Shown in pieces: positions 33,900 to 46,037 of a stretch of DNA of 46,290 nt. The notes below the pieces were generated by a model. The model saw only the letters and a list, made by a program, of their open reading frames with translations, was not told the origin of the DNA and did no database searches. Origin of the DNA: Ectocarpus siliculosus (lineage: Eukaryota; Sar; Phaeophyceae; Ectocarpales; Ectocarpaceae). Numbering within the stretch: the stretch's first letter is position 1; the number at the start of each line of letters is the position of its first letter. The stretch is taken from assembly GCA_000310025.1 (NCBI GenBank), contig FN649728.1:2597365-2643654 (forward strand). Direction: 5' to 3'. Position numbers and translations under genes: made by a program.

Positions 33900-35196
33900 T
33901 GCATAAGATCACTGACTTGATAGATGGGCGAAGATAAAATGGTTGCGGGGCAGCAGTACTGCGGCGTTTTTGAGACTCTGTTTCACCTTGTTGCCTTGGT
34001 GACGAGCAGCAGTGTCGCCACGGAGGGGGCTGATGGGTGTTTTGTCTCTCGTAGTGTGTTGGGCTCTTGCTTGGAGCATGCTACGTCGCTGCAGGCTGTT
34101 TTCGGCTTGGCGGCAACGGAGAGTCGAGTGTCAATCGGAACACATGCAGTAGTAGTAATAGCGGTATTGCAGGTATCGTGTGTACTGATTGTTACTTTAT
34201 AGAAATGACCCGGTGACCCCGTGTGTCGAAACGTTTGAAGAGCTTGCTGTGTGGCGCCGGTGTTGTCTCTGTTTTTGTGCTGGCGCGAGGCAAAACCCTG
34301 CAAAGAGTATGAGAGGAAAACACGTAGAGGGATTGGAGAATCGGGGGGTTGTTTCGGGGGGATTGGAAGCTTTCGCTCTGACCCCAGCATGCACAACCTA
34401 CCCAGAAAAGTGTAGAACTACGATGTAGCGAAAATAGCGGCACTTCGGCACGGCTGCCTTTGCCTGTCTAATGTTTGTCCCCAGAAAGAAAGGCGTTGGG
34501 TGTTCCTTGCTATTGCCTAGAGTATTAGTATCAGGATAGAACCTGCAGGAGGTATCCTACGTGCATTTAACAATATTTTTTGGGCCAAGACATGCTGGAA
34601 TGAGTCCCATAACAGGCCGGGTTGTCCAGAGGTTGGCGATGCGGTTATTTTGTTGTTTTATGCTGGCCTTCAACCGCCGCAGGCGATCAACCGCAAAAGT
34701 GCTTGCGGGCAGGCCTTCCTCGACGCAGATTGAGCTATGCACAGTTGTCAGATCGGGAGGGCGATACTATTTGGCCATTGGAAATCGACCATGAATCCTC
34801 TTCCCCACCAAGTACTGCTGATAAGCATCGTTTTCTCTACTGCTGTACAATACTCTTGGGGTGAGACAATTACCCATGGCCCGAAACTTTGGTAATTCTC
34901 TCACATCCACAGGTCTTGTAATGAGTTCTTGCTCTCGCGTTCCCTTGCACTTCTATTTTGACAGGCCACAATGCGCAGAGCAGCGATCCTTTTCTCGCTG
35001 CGCTGCGGTATCTATCTGTGAAATGGCACCCTTGCTCTTTGGGGCTTCACCTGCACAACGCAAACTACTGCTGCATGCTGGTAGTATGCATATGCTCTCA
35101 GTTAATAATGTATCCGTTGCCTTCCATCAGAAGCTGAGCGAGGCGGAGAGTATCATAGGCATCATGCACTCCAAACTACTCGGGGCACGCGGGTAA
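33900..35196 (+). CDS. Possible small gene, fragmentary exon evidence
   Basis: A convincing terminal exon is 35131-35196: a pyrimidine-rich acceptor (CTTCCATCAG) followed by KLSEAESIIGIMHSKLLGARG and a stop. Upstream, exon-like frames occur after acceptors at about 34202 (NDPVTPCVETFEELAVWRR) and 34729 (LSYAQLSDREGDTIWPLEID). No family is recognised, and I cannot join the segments in one consistent reading. The stretch 33661-33900 shows nothing. Confidence 0.28.
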
Positions 35197-35680
35197 AATC
35201 CTCTTTTTGTAGCATAAAACATGTCATTGGGAATGTGAGGTGGATTTGTTTTACGCACCGACAACTTAGATTTGTGGCTCAGCGACCATGGGTAGGGCAA
35301 CCCGGGAACGAGTTATATTAATTCGCGCGAAGCGGGATTTGTTGGACTGCTGGTGGGCAACCTGGATTTGGGTTGTATTCGAGGCATACGGTCCGGTTGA
35401 CATTTCGCAGCTACGGGACCCCTCAACAAGATGCCAAATATGCAAAACCCAAACCTGCTGTGTCGCGTCTGGCGTGTCTCGCTGGCTGGCTGGCCCACCA
35501 CCCACACGGACACGCGTGCCTGGTAAAGAGACGTAGCTCTGCAGGTTTTTTCTGTCCGATTACCATCCAGATCACCAAGGAGATCTGCAAGAGTGCGTAA
35601 GAGTCACTCCCTACCATCTTTCTCTACGGCGTCGAGGACACACAGCGGCGAGACTCGATTCAAAATCATCGTTGTCAAGC

Positions 35681-37231
35681 ATGCACCTGTACCCGAAGCG
35701 TGCTCTGCTCGAAGGGGCGGAGGTTGAGATTTTCAAGCTCCTCTCTTTCTGTGCTACTCCCGAGCAATGGGCGGATTGGCTCCGGGCTCCACTCGAGCAT
35801 GCCGCAGCCCGCGGCAATATCGGCCTTGTCGAGAGACTGCTCGAGGCCGGCGCCGACGGCAGAGCAGGGTGGAGAGGGTGCCGCGGCCGGACAATGCTCG
35901 ACGCCGCTGCCCTAGGTGGAAACGCGGATGTGGTGACGAAGCTGCTTGAATCAGGATGTGCGCCGGATGTCAATGTGGTATCGGTGTCGTCGAAGAGATC
36001 GGCACTGCACCTGGCCGTTGTATGCGGTCACGAAGCGGCAGCGAGGACGCTCATGATTGCTGGAGCCAACATCCGCCGGGTCGACCCGGGGGATCAGTGT
36101 GTGCCCTTCCATGTCGCCGCTGAAGGGGGACACGGCGACCTGGTAGGTAATCTCTTGATCGGTGGAGCTTGTCCGAATTCTCGCACCAGATTCGGCCGTA
36201 CTCCGCTGCATGTTGCTGCTGCAGTTGGCAACAGTCGTGTCGTGTCAACCCTGCTCGGCGACACCAGCACCTCTATCAACGCTCGAGACAACGATTTGCA
36301 TTCCCCACTGATGCTGGCGTCTGCAAATGGCCACCGTTCTACAGTCGAGGCTCTCCTGCGGGCTGGTGCCGACACCACCCTACGTTGCTACTCTGGGGGC
36401 GTTTCAGACATGGCGGCGCTCGAGATGGCGGCAGTAAAATGACACGTTGAGGTGGTCAAAGCTTTTGTTCAGAACGGGGGAGACGCGAGCGCTGTCGGCT
36501 CACACGGTCAAACGGCCTTGCTCTTTGCCGCTCAACACAAGCAGGGGGGTGAGGTGGTAGACGTTCTTCTCGATGCTGGGGCCGATGTCAATGCTAAAAC
36601 GGCGGGTGGATCGATACCTCTCCACGCGTCCGCCGTACACGGACATGACGAAACCATGGTTGCCCTTTTGAAGCGGGAAGGCAACTTCGATGAGCAGGAC
36701 AACGCTGGTCGGTCGGCCTTGCATTGGGCGTGCATTGGTTGTTTGTCAGGTACAGGCAGAACTGCTGTTGACCTCCTGTTGAGATGGGGGGCGTCGGAAA
36801 CTGCCCTCGACACCCGCGGTGAAACACCCTCCGACTACCTTAGGAGGGGTGCTGCAGCAGTTGCAAGCAGCAATGTGACGCCCCGGAACTCGGAAAAGAT
36901 GCAACGGGAGATGCAACGCGCACTAGTGCTGCTGGCGCGTGCTCCGGCGGACAGGGCGTGGAGGCGCCGCTGCTGGCTGGTGATGCTTCGCGCGAGGGCG
37001 GGGAGGGAGAGGGAAGCGCTGGTGGGTCACGACGAGGACGACGGCAGCTACAAAGTGGGGGAAACGGGTGCCGGCGGCAGCGGGGGTGGGCCTATGGATG
37101 GCGAAAGGGGCGGTGCCGGCAGGGTGAGAAGGCGAATGGCGGATGGGGAAGGGGGCTTGAGGGTCTTGGTCCCGGCTCTGCTGGGTATGAACTCGGGCGG
37201 AGTGTTCCGCACGGTCGTCTGCTTTCTGTGA
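35681..37231 (+). pseudogene. Ankyrin-repeat protein ORF with one in-frame TGA
   Basis: A single uninterrupted frame of 516 codons from ATG 35681 to TGA 37229-37231, apart from one TGA at 36440-36442. There are no introns. An N-terminal segment (MHLYPKRALLEGAEVEIFKL) precedes about ten ankyrin repeats (LEHAAARGNIGLVERLLEAG, ALHLAVVCGHEAAARTL, PFHVAAEGGHGDLVGNLL, TPLHVAAAVGNSRVVSTLL, SPLMLASANGHRSTVEALL, then ALLFAAQHKQGGEVVDVLL and PLHASAVHGHDETMVALL). The C-terminal block RAWRRRCWLVMLR ... GVFRTVVCFL resembles a tail I associate with brown-algal ankyrin families (recollection, not a search). The stop falls where an ankyrin repeat needs glycine (ALEMAAVK-stop-HVEVVKAF), so a GGA to TGA change explains it. 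Alternatives are an assembly error, or two shorter proteins of 253 and up to 260 aa. Confidence 0.85.
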
Positions 37232-38944
37232 CAGCGGCACGGTGAGTTGCAGTTTGTATGTGGTGTGTGAGTTGCGGTTTGTACACCCAAGGTGCATCTA
37301 GCTTGTGGTTTAACTGTCGATCTCGTTGATACTATCGGGTTTTGACCGAAATGTGACATGTTGAAATCAGTCATGAGTTTGGACCACGAAGCGGAGAATC
37401 AAGGACAACTCAGACGTAACTGCTCTTCTTGTAGTAGAAATCAAGGACAAATCAGATGTAACGGCTCTCCTTTGTAGGAAACATCTTTCGTGTACAAATG
37501 CCAAGCCTGGCGGGCTCGGTGTGTTGTTGCGTGCGCATACGCAGCATTGGCCCGCGCTTCCATAGTGCATCTGCTGGTGCGAGCTGTTGTGACGTTTGGC
37601 TTGCATGCGTTTTTGCTCTCAAGGGTTTGGCCGTATGATAAGATGTTAATCGAGTGTATCTCGTGCTACAATATGGACCCAGTATCTCTTGAATGGTCAA
37701 AAAACGATTGCTATCGTGCGAAATCTCTTCCCTAAGTTTCTATCGAAGCGTTGTTTTTTTATCAGCCGCCGCTACTGCACCAGCCCCAAGAAACTTGCTA
37801 CCTAGATCGCGAGCTCAGCGTCAAACGGGTAAACCAACATTGTTACGAGCCTTGTATCGTCCCAACGAAAGGACCAGATGGGCGCTTGACACCCTCTGAG
37901 GCTTATCCTATCGTAAATATACGGCTGTTGACTTGGTCGTCGTCGCATCGACCCGTGTTCACTCGACTTAGGCGCTGCCGGCTCGCGTGCGCGTGCGACA
38001 CCGACGGACTACGGGCGGCCCTGCAGCACCGCGTGTCAGTGATTGGGTGTTGGGATTGGGCCAAATAGTGTGAGGCACCCCGAACGCGTCGGGTATAGCC
38101 AGAACTTGCGTTGTGCATGCCTTAGCGGTTAGATAGTTTCGTAGAAAGCAGTTAAGAAGTTCGTCAACGTCGCATGGCCGTGCCCCAACAGAGCTGCTAG
38201 TGACGGGGGCATGACGCCGGTGTTCGGCGAGATGTCAATCGCAACAGGCAGATGGGGTCCGTTCCTTGAGCTTTTGCAAGCGCGCGCGATGCCCGATGAT
38301 GTTGGTTGGTGAGGTCCTAGGGCCGTTGTGACGACATGGGTCGCACGGAGGTGGCGAAAGTCTGTGTTCGTACACGCAGTATGTACTGTGGTTCAGTGGG
38401 TGTGTAGCTTCTAACGGCGAGAGTGTAAGCGTGGATGTAGCCTCCTTTGTTCATCGCGTCCACGAAACACAAGTTTTCAACTGCCCGGCTTTCACCGGCA
38501 ACAGCATGGGAGCACACCTCTCAGACAGAGCCCGCCCCTGCTCGAATTCTTTGGACTCGAAAAACAATACTTGGGTTCTACGAGTGTGGCTTCGTTAGAT
38601 TGGGTTAGATATATCACGCAAAGGGGTGCCCCAGAGATAGACGCCTTGGCAGTAGAAAAAGGCTTCTACGATAACAAGACGTCCCCCGCTTGCCTCTCCT
38701 TGCCCCGGTACAAATTGCATAGCCGAGACACGAAGTGAACAAAGTCTTGTGGTACCGCCTCCATTTTTTCCCCACCGTTTGTAGTCTATGCCGAAGTTCG
38801 GCCCCGCTCCTCGCTTCACTGCTTCAGTGGGCGTGGCCCCGTCGTTTTGTCAAGCAAACATCCCGCCAGTCGAACATACCAACGGTGTGCGCGGAAAAAA
38901 TATCAACTCACGTACTCTAAGCCCACAAATCGAAAATATATTCC
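37232..38944. other. Intergenic DNA downstream of the ankyrin ORF
   Basis: No gene recognised. A short direct repeat is visible at 37396-37490 (ATCAAGGACAA.TCAGA.GTAAC blocks about 48 bases apart). Frames such as 37751-38068 plus have no domain. CG-rich patches near 37980 and 38280 are unremarkable. Confidence 0.5.
37396..37490. repeat. Tandem duplication, about 48 bp, two copies
   Basis: GAATCAAGGACAACTCAGACG... is followed by AAATCAAGGACAAATCAGATG..., each continuing into TAAC(T/G)GCTCT(C/T)C and a TTGTAG end. Confidence 0.8.
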
Positions 38945-39345
38945 CATGGGGGGGAAGTCACATAGCCGTGCATGCCATAGTCGTTAGGCCACTGTCTGAC
39001 CTCGCCTCTCTACAAAGCCGGGACGGAGCACTCCGGGTTCTCACCGGACGAGGCTCTTGCATCACCAAGCGCGAAGCGCCCGTGAGGTACTTGGCGAGTC
39101 GCATCTAGAGGGCGATGCATCCTGCTAAGGGTGTTCGGCATCTTGTGCTCACTTCCTTGCGTGCAACACGGATGACCGCTGCGCGTGACTTGGTTTATTT
39201 TCAGGTACTTCCACTTGAAAGAGACAGTCATAGCCACTGTGTAACTGCCTCGAGAGTGCTTGACCAATTTGACATCACGTGGTGCGATCATCTCCTTTTT
39301 GCGAGGTGAGGGTTCTCGACCCCGCGCAACATAATCTACTCTCGG
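38945..39345 (-). mobile_element. LINE 3'-terminal fragment (minus orientation)
   Basis: On the minus strand this is homologous over its whole length to 44197-44590 plus. Shared blocks include CCGGGTTCTCACCGGAC, ATCACCAAGCGCGAAGCGCC, CTGCTAAGGGTGTTCGGCAT, CGTGGTGCGATCATC and CAACATAATCTACTC. It ends in a short poly(C) (CCCCCCC, seen as G on the plus strand at 38948-38954) after GGCATGCACGGCTATG. It lies inverted relative to the right-hand copy. Confidence 0.75.
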
Positions 39346-42300
39346 CCGTGGGGGGGGTGTTGGAGGGGGCAGCGGGGACATTGATAAGATATCCCCGGGT
39401 ATGAGGAGGAGGCATTCTGGCTGAGGCGGCGACATGTACCCGAAATCCTCGGGTAAAGTCTGCGGGTGCACCCTTGTGTACACCCTCGCTCTTCATCGTG
39501 CCTAAACGTTCCTTCCTGATTGGCACAGCCAAGACCTACAAGGCATAGCACGGACGGTACAAGGGGGTGTGACCCACACGGTCAGGTGCTTTTCGCTCGT
39601 CACATCATACGATATGGTAGATATGGTACGGGTCTGTCTCTTTGATCCAATCCTGCCATCCCGCCACGGCTTTCCATGCCTTTCGGCCGGTGGCCTCAGT
39701 ACACTTAGCGCGCCGAAGAGGTATCATTAATATTACGATTTGTTCTCTCCCATCGAAACCATGGGGCACATCTAGAATAGATCAAAGTGGACATAACATA
39801 TAAAAAAACAGTTCCTCATCTTCCATGCCCTTCTTACAGACAAACTGACGAATACCCGTCACAACAAGTAAGCTAACCTTACTTGAGGTACACATGACCA
39901 TAAACAAGTCTTCGTCTTTCGTGTGTAGCTCAATATTGTCGAAGCAGAGAAATTTGCTGGGCTACAACAAAATGCATTGCAACCGAATTTGAACGTAATA
40001 GCTTTTTGCTCACAACCGCACTGGGTCAATCAACGTTGTTGTCTAGGGTACTGCCGGAAAACTTCGCTATGCAAGTAGTCTCGAACTCGGGAGCAACAAA
40101 CGCGCACCTCAAAATATGGCCCTCGGGCCGCTCCCAAACGCAGAGATATCCATAAACAACCAATGCATGTGATGCGTCCGTGCTGCCTGCCCGGCTGAAA
40201 CTGGCGCAAACGGGACGGGAACACGCCCAAACCTTCGTTGCCTGCATTTATTCCCAATCTCTGAGGAAGCCAACACTTTTTCTTGGCGCTGTGGTTGTAC
40301 CGTAGTCTTCACATGCTATTTTACTTGCTACCACGGTAGTAGCCGACCGAAAACCCAGCTCCGAGGCAAGAGTAACCGCGCACGCTATTGTACACTCCCC
40401 GCCGCAATGTGCATGCGTCGCAAGGAGCAATGGTAGTTTTGTTTGAATCCTAAACTGAACACGCCGGAAACATGGGTACATTTCTGCCGACCATCAACAG
40501 CCAACGACGTACAGAAACGAAACAAGGCCCCCCGAAAACGTCTAACGCTAGGGATACCGGGTAGCCTGACTGCTTCTTTTCACGTATGAACAACGCCCAA
40601 ACAAACCATGTTCATCCCCGGACAACACAGATACTCATCGTGAGGTCAGCACAACACATCGTTCAGAGAGCACAGCATCACATTGGCTGGTCACTCGCGC
40701 TCTCGCTCTTCGGTGAGAGGAGGGGCAACTACGGTGGGCGTTCGCAATACCTATCTATCAGCAGTTGAGGGAATCATAAACACTGGTAAAGACTAGCGCA
40801 TGGTTCTGAAACGCGTCTCTAAACCGGAATGAATGTCGGTGTCGCACAAGACAATCCACTCCAAGCACAAGAAAAATGGCAGGGGAGGGTGACCGACGAC
40901 GGCAAAGGGGGTGATACTTCCTCGAAAGGTTAGAAGTGAGGGCGGGTGGGAAGGGGGGGGAACCCTGTGCGTAAATATGCCCCAAACGCGCGCACTCTTG
41001 AACAAGAAAAGTAGCCGGCATGAAAAAAAAAACACGGACGACGTGCCTATTGTAGGTGCCTGCTTCCGTATCCTACGCAACCTGGCCTCACAAGCAAAGC
41101 CCAACAAAGGTGTCGCCCGCAGAAACATACCTAAGGCATAACAATGTGCGACCCAAAATCTCGCCTCATGGGACGGATGACTCTGCTCTGGCCCCTAGAA
41201 AACAAACAAGACCATCAGCATACAAGGCACCCAAGACGCTCGAGGCAATACTACCATGCAGATGTTGGCACAATACCTTGATCTATTTTTCATTCTAAAC
41301 CGTTTGGGCGGTGACGCAGCCTCCTGTCTTACCTCCACGGCGACACCCGACCCTAACTCCGTCAGAAGTGCCGCGATGGCAAACTGCAACTGACTGGCCG
41401 CATGTTTCCAATGACTGTAAGTAACTGTTGAGCTCGCTCCCGTTCTCAACCGCAAGGTTACACAAAGTAGAATCATAAAAATGTGTTGCTATGCATACGC
41501 ATCATACATTCCTGAACACGCAGCAGACCAAAGGAAATAAGCACGTACGGGCGACTGGTTTCCTCTCGCTTGCTTCCCCACGCGATTCAGTCTACGTTGC
41601 CCCGGAAACCCGGCACTCGCCCTTGTGCCCGGCCTGGTCTGTCATCCGGCAGGTAAGAACGGAACACTACACCCCGCACAAGCTCAGCGTGCGAAACCGA
41701 CAAACACCACTCTCCCCGACATCGTGCCCCACACCATATACAAATCCCCACCCGTGACCCGCCGTCTCCCGACAAGTCTGTACACCCCAGGTTTCAATAC
41801 ACTCTTACGCACACCGCAGGCGATAACTAAACTAGGACGGGCACTTCCTTCTGGATGCGAACCATGCGTCTGCCGGAGCACAACCGACAGACGTCGTAGG
41901 TTTTTCATCCAATCCTGATTCCGTAGTATTACTCGGGATTCTGGCTCCTTTTGTGGAAACCAAACTGCCGTGCTTGGAATACGGTCTCGTGTCAACACCT
42001 CCAAACAAATCGCATCGCAGCGCAGCTCCATGCACATATCATGCCTGAAAGCTAAATTAGAAAATACAACGGACTAATGTACCTGTAGCTCTTGGGTCTG
42101 AATGAAAATCCAGACCTCCAACCCATCCATGACGCCGTCGCTCGGGGAAATCAATCTGCCCCCCCCCTTTTTCCCCGAAGAGGCAACAAGACCATGAGAC
42201 CGTCTCTCTCTCCAGCTACTAAATTACACGACGAACAGACAGACTGGCTTGGCCTGACCCTGTCTTTTCGGTCCAGGCGGACAGACATCTGTAGGTAACA

Positions 42301-42412
42301 ATACATAACGATACACGCTGACCCGCACTCCGTTTTCTTGCTCTCGCGCGACCAGGAAAGGTCGGGACGGCGGACGCCTGGCAGGGCGGGTGGTGGTTTT
42401 CAAGGGTCGGGT
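39346..42412. other. Intergenic DNA, nothing recognised
   Basis: Between the left LINE fragment and the 3' end of the FYVE gene. It is locally AT-richer (39720-40050) and holds no frame with a recognisable domain. G/C homopolymers occur at 40957-40964. No RNA gene was recognised. Confidence 0.45.
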
Positions 42413-45400
42413 TCAGTCGCTGGGGCGGTCGGGCCACTCCAGCAGGGGCGAGCGGTAGCAGAGACGGCAGTGCCTCACCGACTCGGTGAACCCCCACTTC
42501 ATTGTTGGTTTATGGTCGTCGGAGGGCGGGAAGGAGTACAGCAGCAGAGGCGTGGCGGCGAGGAAACGATGGTCACGTTGTCGGAAAGGACTCGGTAAAA
42601 GTAAGCATTGGCACGTGTCACAAACAAGTAGGAACAGCGTTTTGCAGGCCCACAACAAGAATAATGGCTGGAGTGCGACGGAAGGGCGTTGCACAGCACA
42701 CCTCCTGTCGCATGGCACTACACAACGTTTGCGTGTTATGAACCACGTCATCCAAACAATCGATACAGCATCACTTCATACACTTGAGGCGATGGCTCCT
42801 TGTGGAAAAAGACATCTGTGAAACACGTGCGATAAATTCTCACGCGGCGAGCCTCCTGTGGACACACGGCCCGGACAACGCAACACATACAACCTCGCTT
42901 GGGAATACCCCCCCCCCCCCCCCGGGGTACTCCCAAAACGGGACCCCCATACATGCATCAAAATGGGGGTTTTGAAAAACGTAATCCTACCCCCCCTAGA
43001 ATACCCCGGAAAAATATGGGAAAGAAAAAAAAAAGGAGTGAAATAACTCGAGGCGGCGCAAAAGAAAACAGCGAAAATCATCCTAGGATGCTCCAAGCGC
43101 ACAAATAATGCAGCCGTCAGGGCAGAATTGGGGATCCAATCCCTACGGTCGGGAAGAGACGCAAGGAAGCTGAAATGGCAGTATCGCATGTGCGGGATGG
43201 GAGAGGAGAGGTTGCCGAAAATAGTATGGGAGGCGAAGTGGGCAAACAAAAAGAGGGGTAGACAACCCACGGAATGGGTCAAGGTTGTAGAGGACGTATG
43301 GAAGGGGTTAGACATCGACGAAGATGAAACGCTGGAAACGGAGGGTCTACAGGGGTTCAAGGAGAAGATACCTGTTGCTTGTGCCGAGAGAGAAGAACGG
43401 AATCTAAGGAAACAAACCGAGGATAAGGAGGGTCTAGAAGTGTACGGAATGTTGAAAGAAGGAATAGGGTTCAAGGATTACCTACTACATGGACCAATGG
43501 ATGCAGGGACAAGGCTTAAGGTCAAATTCAGGACCGGGGGCACAGACCTTCGCGAACGTCGACGAAGACATAGGAAGGTACACGACGAAGACGACAAGTT
43601 CAAATGTGATTGCGGCTTCGAATGCGAAGACCGTGTTCATGTAGTCGCGGAATGTCGGCTGTACAATACGGAGAGGGAAGTGTACATGACTGAGCTGGGA
43701 AAAATACAAGGGACGTACAGGGAGATGTTTGAGGCATGGAATAGAGAGGAGAGGACGGTAGCTGTACTGGGGAGTAGGAAGTGGTTTGAAAAGGCGGGAA
43801 GGGATATCGTTAGGATAGACAGTCTAGGGAAGACATTTTTGAGCCACCTTTGGCAAAGTAGGAAGGAACGATTGGCCATCGGTGATCGGTCCTGTGGGAA
43901 CAATGCTCCGTTTTCTCGAGGACGCGTGGTCAATGGTCTAACCGTTAAGACATGCAAAACATAAGAGTACGCCCCCCCCCGGTGTTTGCCATCGGGGTTG
44001 GGTTATCGTCGCTTGGCAACGACGTTGTAAAACAAGCCGCCCCCCCCGGTGTTTGCGCCATCGTGGTTGGGTTTTCGTTGCTTTGCAGCGATGTTGTAAT
44101 ACAAGCCGATCACTTCGTGAGCTCGGCACCCAGGTTACCGTTTTTTTTTTTTGCCTTTGGGTTCTTTTATTTTTGCGGTAACCATGAATGGTGGTCGAGT
44201 AGATTATGTTGTGCGGGGTGGAGAACCCTCACTCCGCGAAATGGGGATGATCGCACCACGTTGTGTTATATTGGTCAAGCACCCTCAAGGCAGTTAGTTA
44301 CACAGTGCTTACAACTGTCACTGGAAGTGAAAGCACCAGAAAATAAATCAAGTCATTCGAAGCTGTCATCCGTACGCAAGGAAGTAAGCCCAAGATGCCG
44401 AACACCCTTAGCAGGATGCAGCGCACCCTTCATGCGACTCGCCGAATACCTCATGGCGCTTCGCGCTTGGTGATATGAGAGCCTGGTCCGGTGAGAACCC
44501 GGCGTGCTCCGTCCCCGTTTTGTAGGGATGCGAGGTGAACGGTCGAACGACTACGGCATACACGACTAGGAGTACACCCCCCTCCCCTGGGAATGGATGA
44601 TACCGCCTCCCTGAAACCCTCCTCATCAACCGGGTTCAACAAGCGAAAACAATATCTTTGATCAAGTGCATGAAGGGAAATAGGCTTATTATACGCCAAA
44701 CACCGCGGCTCCCTCACGCAGAACGGCTTCCCGTGAAAGACGGGAAATTCTCGGGCTACTCAAGTTGGTACATACATACCACCGCTGTTTGTGTTTATTT
44801 GCTGTCGACTCAAAAGCCGCACCCGCTAGATTTTCACGCGGTGCCTCAATCGATTGCTTTGCCTTAGTCGTTCGACCGTTGCCCGGGACAATGAACCCCT
44901 TTTGAGACAGGACGAGAAATCATCCTGTTGCTTAAAAGAGACACCACGATCTACGCACAAAGGTGCTCGGCTAGGTATTTAGAATTTTCCGGCACAACAT
45001 ACCCATCCTGCTGAGTACCACTACACGCAGCGTTCCGCGGGGCCTTACCTCTAATATGGGACGGGAGTTTTCCGTGGGAGCGCAGAACTTGCAGGAGAGG
45101 CGCCCACAGCGGCGGCAGTGGTGGCGCCGCAGAATCACCGTAAACCTAGGGCGATTTTTGACACCAGAGGCAACCGGCGGAAAAGCAGTCACAAAACACT
45201 ATGATACTAATACCCTGCAAAATAATAAAGACAGGAAATATGGCCGCACGTCCTTTTTTCCGGGTGGGGGGGGGGGGAAAGGAAGACCGCTGGGATGGAC
45301 GGACATGGGAAAGTGTGCAACACAGAACACGGACTTCAGTTCGCCGACAAATATAAACCATATCGCCATCACCCCATGACAACGAGGAGTGCCGTAAAAA

Positions 45401-46006
45401 GAACAGCGGTGGGTGGGGTTGGGGGTAACTGGAAAAAACCAATTCGGGGTGAACGATCTGCTACCTCCCCTCCGCCCCCCTTTTCCTTCCCCGTTCCTTA
45501 TCAACCACAGAAAAAAAGGTCTCCTGGCGACACACCATTCGCTCCAAGCACCAATCTCGGCCCTCTCGAGGTCTAACGCCCGAAATCACTCCTCATTCTC
45601 ACAACATCCGCCACGCCTCCACTAATCATCGGATAGCTACTGCTGTTGTAGCTTGGTGCTCCTGGCCCTCGCTCTTCCGTGCCAACAAACTTCAAAGCAT
45701 TGCCGACGTCAGACGCGCTGCTACTTGTGCTGGTGCTGCTGCTGCTGCCGCAGCTTCTGTCGAACTGCCTCAAAAAAAGGGGCTCACACTCTGTCGCACA
45801 GCATGCACGCCTCCTGCTCTTCGTCGGCGACCCATCTGGGGGGCCCCGTGCCTCGGCCCCCTTCCCCTCCCCCTGCCTCGCCCCCGGCCCCGGCCCCCGT
45901 CCTCCGAAACAAGGCTTGTTGGCAGAAGTGCCGTCGAAAGGCTTGGCCGACCCCGTCGCACCCGCCGGTAACGCTCTTGAAGAGGAGCTTCAGCGGGTCG
46001 TGGGCA

Positions 46007-46037
<31 letters not shown>

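Noticed and set aside
42776-43474. 232-codon minus-strand open frame
   Set aside because: It lies entirely antisense to the LINE coding frame and the poly(C) block. It has no domain, and the plus frame has the zinc knuckle and LINE tail.
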